In this document: positions 7,462 to 13,886 of the stretch, in pieces
How positions within the stretch are numbered: the first letter of the stretch is position 1
Layout: each line of letters opens with the position of its first letter
From: Acidobacteriota bacterium
GTDB lineage: Bacteria > Acidobacteriota > Terriglobia > Terriglobales > Acidobacteriaceae
Direction of reading: 5' to 3'
NCBI GenBank assembly: GCA_021799945.1
Contig: JAJYZK010000036.1
Span: 1-13,886, forward strand
DNA length: 13,886 bases
Notes under the pieces: generated by a model
Databases searched by the model: none
The model's input: only the letters and a program-made list of their open reading frames with translations
Told to the model about the DNA's origin: nothing
Translations under genes and position numbers: made by a program

Positions 7462-8352
7462 ATGGATTTGTCGGCTACTCGGGATCGCGCTTGCCTCGCC
7501 TTCATGGCGTTCGCTTGTCTATCGTTCTGCGCCCCTCGCCGCGCGAGCGCGCAGGATAACTATGAAATTCAGGTCTATCCTTCCGAGACGATCGCGCCCA
7601 AAACCCTGCTGACCGAGCTGCACAGCAATTACACCGTGGAGGGCACCACCACCACGCAGTTCGGGATGCTGCCGACTCAGGGGCAGGAACATGAAACGGT
7701 CGAGCTGACGCAGGGACTTACGAACTGGTCGGAGGTGGGCTTTTATATCTTTACCGAGGAGGAAAACGGCACCGGAGTGCAGTGGGTGGGCGATCATATC
7801 CGTCCCCGCGTGCGGATTCCGCCAAGCTGGCATTGGCCGGTGGGGGTGAGCCTGTCCAACGAAATCGGGTATGCCCGGGCCGCCTACGCCAATCCCACCT
7901 GGTCCTGGCAGATCATGCCCATCGTCGATCAGACGCTGGGGAAATGGTACTGGTCGATCAACACGACGATGGATTGGGGGATCCATCCCACAGGCCTGCC
8001 CCCCGGTTCGAGCCCGGAACTGAAGCAGTACTATTATCGGGACGTTTCCCCGCGCGGCATGACCTTCGGCCCGGCGGCGACGCTCACCTATCAACCCTCG
8101 CCGCTCTACAATTTCGGCATCGAGTATTACGGCTACTGGGGAGAGTTCGGACACTTTGTCAATCTGCACAACCAGCAGCAGCAGTTTTTTCCGGTGATCA
8201 ATCTCTTCGTCTCTCCCAAGTGGGAGATAAATTTTGGAGCGGGATGGGGCGCGACCGCGTCGACCGATCATCTGATCGTCAAGCTGGTTTTGGGCCACTA
8301 CTTCAACTGGGGCAAGCCCAAGCTGCATAAGGAGCCGCCGCCGGTGGACTGA
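7462..8352 (+). CDS. Putative outer-membrane beta-barrel protein paired with the oxidase
   Basis: The 296-residue product has an N-terminal signal peptide (hydrophobic CLAFMAFACLSFCA, cleavage likely ASA|QDN after residue 30). The mature part is rich in Trp/Tyr/Phe with alternating-polarity stretches (WYWSINTTMDWGIH, FGIEYYGYWGEFG, KWEINFGAGWG), typical of transmembrane beta-strands, and the last strand ends in LVLGHYFNWG. I recognise no named family. Lying 17 bp after the oxidase, it is probably in the same operon, so its role may be passage of substrate or metal across the outer membrane (inference). AAGGGAG lies only one base before the ATG at 7462 but six bases before an in-frame TTG at 7468, so the real start may be TTG, which would not change the signal peptide in any important way. 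Confidence 0.7.
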   Translation: MDLSATRDRACLAFMAFACLSFCAPRRASAQDNYEIQVYPSETIAPKTLLTELHSNYTVEGTTTTQFGMLPTQGQEHETVELTQGLTNWSEVGFYIFTEEENGTGVQWVGDHIRPRVRIPPSWHWPVGVSLSNEIGYARAAYANPTWSWQIMPIVDQTLGKWYWSINTTMDWGIHPTGLPPGSSPELKQYYYRDVSPRGMTFGPAATLTYQPSPLYNFGIEYYGYWGEFGHFVNLHNQQQQFFPVINLFVSPKWEINFGAGWGATASTDHLIVKLVLGHYFNWGKPKLHKEPPPVD

Positions 8353-8364
8353 CGCGCCGGCGCC

Positions 8365-9927
8365 TCACTCCCATTCGATCGTTCCGGGCGGCTTCGACGT
8401 GATGTCGTAGACGACTCGATTGATTCCGTGAATCTCGTTCACGATGCGGCTGGAGATCTTCCGGAGCAGGGGACCGGGCAGGTCCGCCCAGTCCGCGGTC
8501 ATCCCATCGTCGGAATGCACGGCCCGAATGGCGCAGGTATAAGCGTAGGTTCGCTGGTCGCCCATCACGCCCACGCTCTTCACCGGAAGCAGCACGGCGA
8601 AGGACTGCCAAATCTTCCGGTAAAGGCCGGCGGCCTTCACTTCCTGCACCACGATCTCGTCGGCCTCTTGCAGCAGGGTCACCCGCTCCTGCGTCACCTC
8701 ACCCAGAATGCGCACGGCAAGTCCCGGGCCGGGAAAGGGCTGGCGCTCCAGAATCTCTTCCGGCATGCCCAGATCCCTGCCGATCCGCCGCACCTCGTCT
8801 TTAAACAGGTCGCGCAGCGGCTCGATCAGCTTCAAATTCATCTTTTCCGGCAGGCCGCCGACATTGTGATGGCTTTTGATGGTCTGCGAGGGGCCCTTGA
8901 CCGAGGTGGACTCGATGACATCCGGATAGAGCGTGCCCTGCACCAGCCAGTCCACCCCGCCGCCCGGCGACTCGGCCGCAATGCGCCGAGCCTCCTCCTC
9001 GAAGACCGCGATGAACTCGTTGCCGATGATTTTGCGCTTGGCCTCCGGATCGACCACGCCGCCCAGCCGGGTGAGAAATCGCCTGCCGGCGTCCACGCCC
9101 GCCAGGCGCAGGCCCAGCCTGTCGCGCAGGTTCCGCTGCACCTGAAGAAACTCGTTTTTGCGCAAGACCCCGTTATTCACAAAGACGCAGGTCAGCCGGT
9201 CGCCGATGGCCCGCGCCACCAGCACCGCGGCCACCGACGAATCGACGCCGCCGCTGAGCGCGCAGATGGCGCGGCCGTCGCCCACCTGCGCTGCGATTCT
9301 GGAGACCGTCGTCTGAATAAAGTGCTCCGGCGTCCAGTCGGGCCTGGCCCGGCAGATGGAGAAGAGAAAGTTGCCCAGCAACTGGCTCCCGAGATCGGTG
9401 TGCCGCACCTCGGGATGGAATTGCACGGCCCAGATGGCGCGGCTGGGATCGGAAATGGCGGCCACAGCCTGCGGCGTGCCGGCGATGCGCTGGAAGCCGG
9501 GCGGCAGCTCCAGGGCCTCGTCCCCATGCGACATCCAGGCCGTGAAGGTGGAGGGCATTCCCGCGAAAAGCGGACCGCCGGCGCCCTCCGCCGTCACCGC
9601 GACTTCGGCGCGGCCATACTCTCGCCGGGGGGCGGGGCGGACCTTGCCGCCCAGGTGGTGAACAATGAATTGCAACCCATAGCAGATGCCCAGGATCGGC
9701 AAGTCCATGGCCAGAAGCGCCGGGTCGGCGGCCGGAGCCTCCGGTTCATACACCGAGGAAGGACCGCCGGAAAGGATCAGGCCGGCCGGCCTGTGCGCGC
9801 GAATCTCCGCCGGCGTCGCGGTGCAGGGAAGCACGACGGAGAAGACCCGCTGTTCGCGAATGCGGCGCGCGATCAATTGGGTATATTGACCGCCGAAGTC
9901 CAGAATTACGATCGAGGAATTTTCCAC
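8365..9927 (-). CDS. guaA: GMP synthase (glutamine-hydrolysing)
   Basis: GuaA converts XMP to GMP with ATP and glutamine, the last step of guanine nucleotide synthesis. The 520-residue protein has full family length. The class I amidotransferase domain (about 5-190) has the nucleophile Cys82 in GICYGLQF with His171 and Glu173 in QFHPEV. The ATP pyrophosphatase domain (about 205-400) has the P-loop SGGVDSS (225-231). The C-terminal dimerisation domain ends in the typical KPPGTIEWE. The start is GTG (GTG GAA AAT TCC), and MENSSIVILDFGGQYTQLI matches the normal N-terminus, although no strong ribosome-binding site precedes it. It lies 92 bp downstream of a membrane protein gene on the same strand, with two hairpins in that gap, and its stop is 12 bp from that of the convergent barrel gene. 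Confidence 0.97.
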   Translation of the reverse strand: MENSSIVILDFGGQYTQLIARRIREQRVFSVVLPCTATPAEIRAHRPAGLILSGGPSSVYEPEAPAADPALLAMDLPILGICYGLQFIVHHLGGKVRPAPRREYGRAEVAVTAEGAGGPLFAGMPSTFTAWMSHGDEALELPPGFQRIAGTPQAVAAISDPSRAIWAVQFHPEVRHTDLGSQLLGNFLFSICRARPDWTPEHFIQTTVSRIAAQVGDGRAICALSGGVDSSVAAVLVARAIGDRLTCVFVNNGVLRKNEFLQVQRNLRDRLGLRLAGVDAGRRFLTRLGGVVDPEAKRKIIGNEFIAVFEEEARRIAAESPGGGVDWLVQGTLYPDVIESTSVKGPSQTIKSHHNVGGLPEKMNLKLIEPLRDLFKDEVRRIGRDLGMPEEILERQPFPGPGLAVRILGEVTQERVTLLQEADEIVVQEVKAAGLYRKIWQSFAVLLPVKSVGVMGDQRTYAYTCAIRAVHSDDGMTADWADLPGPLLRKISSRIVNEIHGINRVVYDITSKPPGTIEWE

Positions 9928-9949
9928 GTCTCAGTTTTTCAGGCTTTCC

Positions 9950-9967
9950 CCAGCCGGGCAAGGCTGG
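9950..9967 (-). other. Hairpin in the guaA leader
   Basis: CCAGCC and GGCTGG form a perfect six-base stem with a six-base loop, 22 bases before the guaA start. Together with the stronger stem just upstream it may affect transcription or translation of guaA. There is no T-run. Confidence 0.4.
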
Positions 9968-9972
9968 CGCCG

Positions 9973-9995
9973 GGCGCGGCCGCCGCGGCCGCGCC
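9973..9995 (-). other. Perfect 10-bp GC stem between the membrane gene and guaA
   Basis: GGCGCGGCCG and CGGCCGCGCC pair perfectly around a three-base loop, starting 24 bases after the membrane gene's stop. All twenty stem bases are G or C, so it should be very stable. It may be a T-run-free terminator, a processing site or a pause signal that separates guaA expression from the genes upstream. Confidence 0.5.
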
Positions 9996-10019
9996 GCAGG
10001 CGCCATGGCGGCTGCGCCC

Positions 10020-10946
10020 TCAAAGACGATAGCGGCGCCAGAACTCGACAAACAGCGCCAGGCGGGCGACCTGAAAGAAATCGGAGGCGGCAAAGTAGAG
10101 GAGGGCGACCGCGGCCCACCAGAGGTGAAGAGAGAGCTGCGCGGAGGCCCCGGGGAGGTCTCCGCCCGGCTGCGCAAGGAAGGGTAGGGGAGTGGCCGAA
10201 AAGACCATCGCCAGGACGATTAGGGCGAGCTTGACAATGCCCAGGGCCAGGTTGATCTCAACCAGTTTGCCGGTGAGCGGGCCGAGCTGCAGGCTCCGCC
10301 GCAGGCTGCGCCAGGCGCCATGGCCCTCCAATACCGCCAGCAAGGGCGCGATCGAGAAGACCCAGCTTGCCAGAGCCCATACGGTAAAGACGCCGAGAGA
10401 AAGGCAGATGACCCAGCTTGAGTAAGCTACCAGGTTCGGCTCGCTGCCTTCCAATGTGGAATGCGCCGCCCAGACGACAGCGCGGTACCAGCCGAAGCAG
10501 GTCCCGCTCAGGGCGGCGATGCGCAGCCACTGGAGCCAGACCAGGGTGAGCGGGGCGCGATGCATCGCGGGATCGAGCCGGCGCAGCACCAGCGAGCGGC
10601 CGAGTCCGGAGGCGACCGCCCATCCGGCGGCCAGCAGCGGGCCGAGCCAGCGCAGGGTTTGCATTACGGGAGGCAGCAGGGCGGCGGAAAAAGCGGCGAC
10701 CGTTTGCGCTCCGCCGAGGGGGTCGAGCAGCGAGAGGCCGGTCATCGCCGTCCATAGCGGGGAGCCCAGCAGCCCGGAGAGAATGCGGGCGCCCTCCCAG
10801 CCGAGCAGGGCCAGAGCGGGAATGCCGAAGCCCCAGCGCCAGAGCAGCTCCAGCGCGAGCAGCTCCGGCCGGCGCCAGCAGGCGGCCAGCATGTGCACCA
10901 GAGACTGTGTGCCTCGCACCGGAGGCTGGGCTCCGCGCAGGGTCAT
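10020..10946 (-). CDS. Integral membrane protein of unknown function
   Basis: The 308-residue product has about six hydrophobic helices, at roughly residues 29-50, 98-118, 136-160, 176-205, 230-252 and 273-292, and no signal peptide. Loops are Arg-rich, and the protein ends in a basic tail (EFWRRYRL). The segment LEGHGAWRSLRRSLQLGP after the fourth helix resembles the short amphipathic repeat seen in several polytopic membrane families without assigned roles, but I cannot name the family. The ATG at 10946 has no good ribosome-binding site; Met19 is an alternative. It lies between leuS (112 bp upstream) and guaA (92 bp downstream) on the same strand, which suggests co-transcription with housekeeping genes but tells nothing definite about its job. 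Confidence 0.75.
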   Translation of the reverse strand: MTLRGAQPPVRGTQSLVHMLAACWRRPELLALELLWRWGFGIPALALLGWEGARILSGLLGSPLWTAMTGLSLLDPLGGAQTVAAFSAALLPPVMQTLRWLGPLLAAGWAVASGLGRSLVLRRLDPAMHRAPLTLVWLQWLRIAALSGTCFGWYRAVVWAAHSTLEGSEPNLVAYSSWVICLSLGVFTVWALASWVFSIAPLLAVLEGHGAWRSLRRSLQLGPLTGKLVEINLALGIVKLALIVLAMVFSATPLPFLAQPGGDLPGASAQLSLHLWWAAVALLYFAASDFFQVARLALFVEFWRRYRL

Positions 10947-11058
10947 GCCGGGCGCCGCCTGGCGGCCGAGTAGTCCGCCGTCGCGGTCGGGGAGAGGCCC
11001 GCCGGCGAGATCCCGGGGAAATGGCGGAACGGCGATGTGCGGCGCGTCATGCTATGGC

Positions 11059-13647
11059 TCAGCCGGCGGCCACGACCAGATTGATCAACTTTCCGGGCAC
11101 GATCACGACCTTCACGATATTCTTGCCGGCGACGGCCGTCTGCACCCGCTCCAGCGACATCGCCGCCTGCTGCAGAACCTCATTGGCCGCCCCCGGCGCC
11201 ACCCGCGCCACGCCCCGCAATTTTCCATTCACCTGCACCGGAACCTCTACCTCCTCATCCCGCGCCAGCTCCGCGTCGAACTGCGGCCAGCGCTGGCTGT
11301 GCACCGGCCCGGCGGCGCCGCAAACCTCCCCGAGCTCTTCCGCCAGATAGGGCGCAAAGGGGGCCAGCAGCAGAACCAGATTCGGCAGCAGCTCGCACCA
11401 GACGGCGGTAGATTCCGCGGCCGGCAATTGCGCCAGATCCGGCTCCGCGGCGGTGATGGCGTTCACCAGCGTCATGATCGCCGCGATGCAGGTGTTGAAG
11501 TGCCAGCGGCCGGAAAACTCCTGGCTGATCTTCCGGATGGTCTTATGCAGCTCGCGCAGCAGTCCGGTTGCGACGGGCGACTCTCCATACTCCCGCGCTC
11601 CGGCGCCAGAGCGCACCTGCTGGCCATAACGCATGCCCAGGCGATAGACCCGGCCAAGGAACCGGCTTACCCCGGCCACCCCGTCCTCCTGCCAGTCCAG
11701 GTCGCGGTCGGGAGGAGCGGCGAACAGGGAGTACATGCGGGTGGAGTCGGCCCCATAGCGCGCAATCATCTCGTCGGGCGAGACGATGTTGCCCTTGGAT
11801 TTCGACATCTTCGCGCCGTTCCGGATGACCATCCCCTGGGTGAAGAGCCGCACCGCCGGCTCGCTGTTGGCGACGAGGCCGAGATCCCGCATCACCCGGG
11901 TCCAGAAGCGCGAATAGATCAGATGCAGAATGGCGTGCTCTACTCCGCCGATGTACTGATCGATGGGAAACCAGTAATCGATCTTTTCCCTGGCGAAGGG
12001 GGCCTCGGCATTCCCGGGGTCGGCATAGCGGTAGAAGTACCAGGAGGAGTCGACGAAGGTGTCCATGGTGTCCGTTTCGCGCCGGGCGGGACCGCCGCAC
12101 CGGGGGCATACGGCCTTCACGAACTCCACGACTCCGCCGAGCGGCGAACCGCCCTGCTGGGTAATCTTCACATCGTCGGGCAGCAGCACGGGAAGCTGAT
12201 CGTCGGGGACGGGGACAATTCCATCCCGTTCGCAGTAGAGAACCGGGATCGGCGTGCCCCAGTAACGCTGCCGGCTTATGCCCCAGTCCTTCAAGCGGTA
12301 GGCGACGTCAGGGCCGCCAAAGCCGCAGACCGCGGCGAATGCGGCCATCTTCTCCTGCGCCTCCTCGCAGCCCAGGGAGCTGAAGCGGCCGGAGTTGATC
12401 ACCAGGCTGTCTTCCTCGACATAGGGCAGGGCGGGCGAATCCTGCTCGCCGGCCGCCGCCGGCTCCGCCGTGCGGCGGGGCAGCACGACGACGCGGATCT
12501 CCAGCCCATGCTTCTTCGCAAATTCGTAATCCCGCTCATCGTGCGCCGGCACCGACATGACCGCGCCCGTTCCGTACTCCAGTAGGACGTAATTCGCAAC
12601 CCAGATGGGCAGGCGTTCCCCGTTGAAGGGATTGATGGCGAAACGCCCCGTAAACGCTCCACGCTTCTCCAGGGTCGCCAGATCGTCGGCCTCCCGGGCC
12701 CTCCTCTGCTCCTCCAGCAGGTCCTCCACCTCGCGGCGCAGAGATTCGTCCGCCTGGGCAAAGGATTCCACTGCGGGATGCTGCGGCGCGAGCTGCAGGC
12801 TGGTGGCGCCGTAGATGGTGTCCACTCGGGTGGTGAAGACCTCGATGCCGGGCGCGTCGCGGTCCAGTCCCTCCGGATCGAACCCCTCCGCCGCGGGCAG
12901 AGGAGTTTTGCCGCGCCGCGCCGCGGACTCCTCGGCATCGTCCCCCACGGCGTCCGCTAGAAAAAAACGGATCGTGGCTCCGCGGCTCCGCCCGATCCAG
13001 TTCTTTTGCATCGTGCGAACCCTGTCCGGCCAGCCCGGCAGAGCATCCAGCCCATCGAGCAGCTCCTGCGCGTATTGCGTAATGCGGAGAAACCACTGCT
13101 CCAGGTCGCGCTGCTCCACCACCGTCTCTTCGTGCCGCCAGCAGCAGCCGTCGATCACCTGCTCGTTGGCCAGCACGGTGGCGCATTCGGGGCACCAGTT
13201 CACTTTGCTGCGCTTGCGGTAGGCCAGACCGCGCTCGAGCATGCGCAGAAAAAACCACTGGTTCCAGCGGTAGTATTCCGGCAGGCAGGTGGTGACCTCG
13301 GTCCGCCAGTCGTAGCTGAGGCCCAGCCGGTCCATCTGGCGCCGCATCTGCGCGATGTTGTTCAAGGTCCACTCCCGCGGCGGAGTGTTGTTTTTCAGGG
13401 CCGCGTTCTCGGCGGGCAGCCCGAAGGCGTCCCAGCCCATGGGGTGCAGGACGTTATAGCCGTTCATCCGCATGTAGCGGGCCAGGGCGTCTCCGATGGA
13501 GTAATTTCGCACATGGCCCATGTGCAGTTGCCCGGAGGGATAGGGCAGCATCTCGAGCACGTAATATTTCGGCCGGCCGCTTCCGGGAGGGTCCGCCCGA
13601 TAGAGATCGGCTTGGGCTGCCCAGCCTTGCTGCCTTCTGGGCTCCAA
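11059..13647 (-). CDS. leuS: Leucyl-tRNA synthetase, 5' end disrupted
   Basis: LeuS charges tRNA-Leu with leucine in the cytoplasm. The bacterial-type layout is complete: PYPSGQLHMGHVRNYSIGD with the HIGH-like HMGH at 42-45, WDAFGLPAE, a zinc-finger-like region (NWCPECATVLANEQVIDGCC), the editing domain with TRVDTIYGATS and AHDERDYEFAKKHG, a second Cys pair (CPRCGG), KMSKSKGN at 613-620, and the C-terminal anticodon-binding and tail regions. The only usable start is TTG at 13645-13647. Family similarity clearly continues upstream (RYDPAELEPRRQ), yet that stretch has no ATG, GTG or TTG before a TAG at 13726-13728. The true start appears to be missing from this sequence. EPRWQ of the family reads EPRRQ here. 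The coordinates given use the TTG, but the native protein was probably 8-15 residues longer. Confidence 0.95.
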   Translation of the reverse strand: MEPRRQQGWAAQADLYRADPPGSGRPKYYVLEMLPYPSGQLHMGHVRNYSIGDALARYMRMNGYNVLHPMGWDAFGLPAENAALKNNTPPREWTLNNIAQMRRQMDRLGLSYDWRTEVTTCLPEYYRWNQWFFLRMLERGLAYRKRSKVNWCPECATVLANEQVIDGCCWRHEETVVEQRDLEQWFLRITQYAQELLDGLDALPGWPDRVRTMQKNWIGRSRGATIRFFLADAVGDDAEESAARRGKTPLPAAEGFDPEGLDRDAPGIEVFTTRVDTIYGATSLQLAPQHPAVESFAQADESLRREVEDLLEEQRRAREADDLATLEKRGAFTGRFAINPFNGERLPIWVANYVLLEYGTGAVMSVPAHDERDYEFAKKHGLEIRVVVLPRRTAEPAAAGEQDSPALPYVEEDSLVINSGRFSSLGCEEAQEKMAAFAAVCGFGGPDVAYRLKDWGISRQRYWGTPIPVLYCERDGIVPVPDDQLPVLLPDDVKITQQGGSPLGGVVEFVKAVCPRCGGPARRETDTMDTFVDSSWYFYRYADPGNAEAPFAREKIDYWFPIDQYIGGVEHAILHLIYSRFWTRVMRDLGLVANSEPAVRLFTQGMVIRNGAKMSKSKGNIVSPDEMIARYGADSTRMYSLFAAPPDRDLDWQEDGVAGVSRFLGRVYRLGMRYGQQVRSGAGAREYGESPVATGLLRELHKTIRKISQEFSGRWHFNTCIAAIMTLVNAITAAEPDLAQLPAAESTAVWCELLPNLVLLLAPFAPYLAEELGEVCGAAGPVHSQRWPQFDAELARDEEVEVPVQVNGKLRGVARVAPGAANEVLQQAAMSLERVQTAVAGKNIVKVVIVPGKLINLVVAAG

Positions 13648-13725
13648 TTCCGCCGGATCGTAGCGCGGCTCGGCTGCGCCGGCGGAGTTCGTGGCGGAGC
13701 CGGCTGCGGCGGCGGAGGTGGCGCG
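13648..13725. other. Probable junction between leuS and unrelated sequence
   Basis: On the minus strand 26 codons are open upstream of leuS without a start codon; only the lowest part (up to about 13671) encodes leuS-like residues. On the plus strand a GC3-rich frame is open from 13664, blocked by a TAG at 13661-13663 that lies inside leuS Tyr-Asp codons. The minus-strand stop at 13726 lies inside the plus-strand coding frame. The two coding signals therefore meet between 13664 and 13725, as expected for a breakpoint. Confidence 0.55.
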
Positions 13726-13882
13726 CTACAACGCGCAGGTGACGGTCGTGAGGGATCTCGCGGCGCAGCTGCGAGCGAAGGCCGCGCGCTACAACGCGCT
13801 GCTCGAGACGGAGCGCTACACGGCCGAGCACCAGACCTCGCGGCCGCAGGTCTACGCGCGGCTGGAGGCCGCGGACGTGTAG
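13691..13882 (+). CDS. 3' end of an unrecognised coding frame
   Basis: The plus strand is open from 13664 to a TAG at 13880-13882. Counting from the GTG at 13691, about 60 of 63 sense codons end in G or C, a stronger bias than in the other genes here and a sign of real coding. The peptide is Ala-, Arg- and Tyr-rich and helical, with an internal near-repeat (ARYNAQ... and ARYNALLETERY), and ends EAADV. I do not recognise it. A weak GGAG lies three bases before the GTG, so a 63-residue protein is possible, but more likely this is the tail of a longer gene joined here by a rearrangement or assembly chimera. Confidence 0.4.
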   Translation: MAEPAAAAEVARYNAQVTVVRDLAAQLRAKAARYNALLETERYTAEHQTSRPQVYARLEAADV

Positions 13883-13886
13883 CTTC

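Noticed and set aside
9928..10019. Purine riboswitch before guaA
   Set aside because: The spacer is too short and lacks the conserved junction and loop sequences of the purine riboswitch; only simple hairpins are present.
8428..10032. A 534-codon plus-strand frame opposite guaA
   Set aside because: It mirrors a full-length GMP synthase with all catalytic motifs; the shadow frame has His/Gln/Gly-rich composition and no domain.
10456..12585. A 709-codon plus-strand frame opposite leuS and the membrane gene
   Set aside because: It is antisense to the clear leucyl-tRNA synthetase and spans an intergenic gap with no start signal.

Overview
This 13.9-kb window is GC-rich bacterial chromosome with densely packed genes. 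Gene content (LacD-type aldolase, NtrC-type regulator, Tat-exported multicopper oxidase, outer-membrane barrel) fits a free-living Gram-negative bacterium. The style of several proteins suggests Acidobacteriota, but that is an impression, not proof. I see no tRNA, rRNA, CRISPR array, transposase or integrase.

Left part (1-3100, all minus strand): an NtrC-family sigma-54 activator with a receiver domain is followed by a small protein that looks like a degenerate receiver joined to a histidine-kinase-like dimerisation helix pair. After a 490-bp gap without a convincing gene comes the 5' part of an unrecognised membrane protein with a Pro-rich linker and coiled coil, which runs off the window. 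No complete sensor kinase is present.

Middle (3101-8352, plus strand): a 627-bp divergent spacer carries a perfectly phased 5 x 12-bp tandem repeat that ends at the likely start codon of rph (RNase PH). Next is lacD (tagatose-1,6-bisphosphate aldolase), intact except for one in-frame TAG at codon 48. A 450-bp spacer with an AT-rich palindrome and a strong hairpin follows. Then comes a two-gene unit: a Tat-type multicopper oxidase with all ten copper-binding His/Cys residues but a Phe at the axial type-1 position, and a signal-peptide-bearing beta-barrel candidate 17 bp downstream.

Right part (8365-13647, minus strand): leuS, a six-helix membrane protein of unknown function, and guaA run in the same direction and may form one transcription unit, with two stable hairpins just before guaA. 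guaA converges on the barrel gene with only 12 bp between stop codons.

Right end (13648-13886): leuS has clear family homology upstream of its only possible start (TTG) but no ATG, GTG or TTG there before a stop. From about 13670 onward the plus strand carries a GC3-saturated reading frame ending 4 bp before the window end. The simplest reading is a junction between two unrelated sequences (assembly chimera or rearrangement) within 13664-13725.

I did not find a clear new multi-gene system. The best leads are the UAG inside lacD, the leuS junction, the rph repeat, the receiver/DHp-like small protein and the oxidase-barrel pair.
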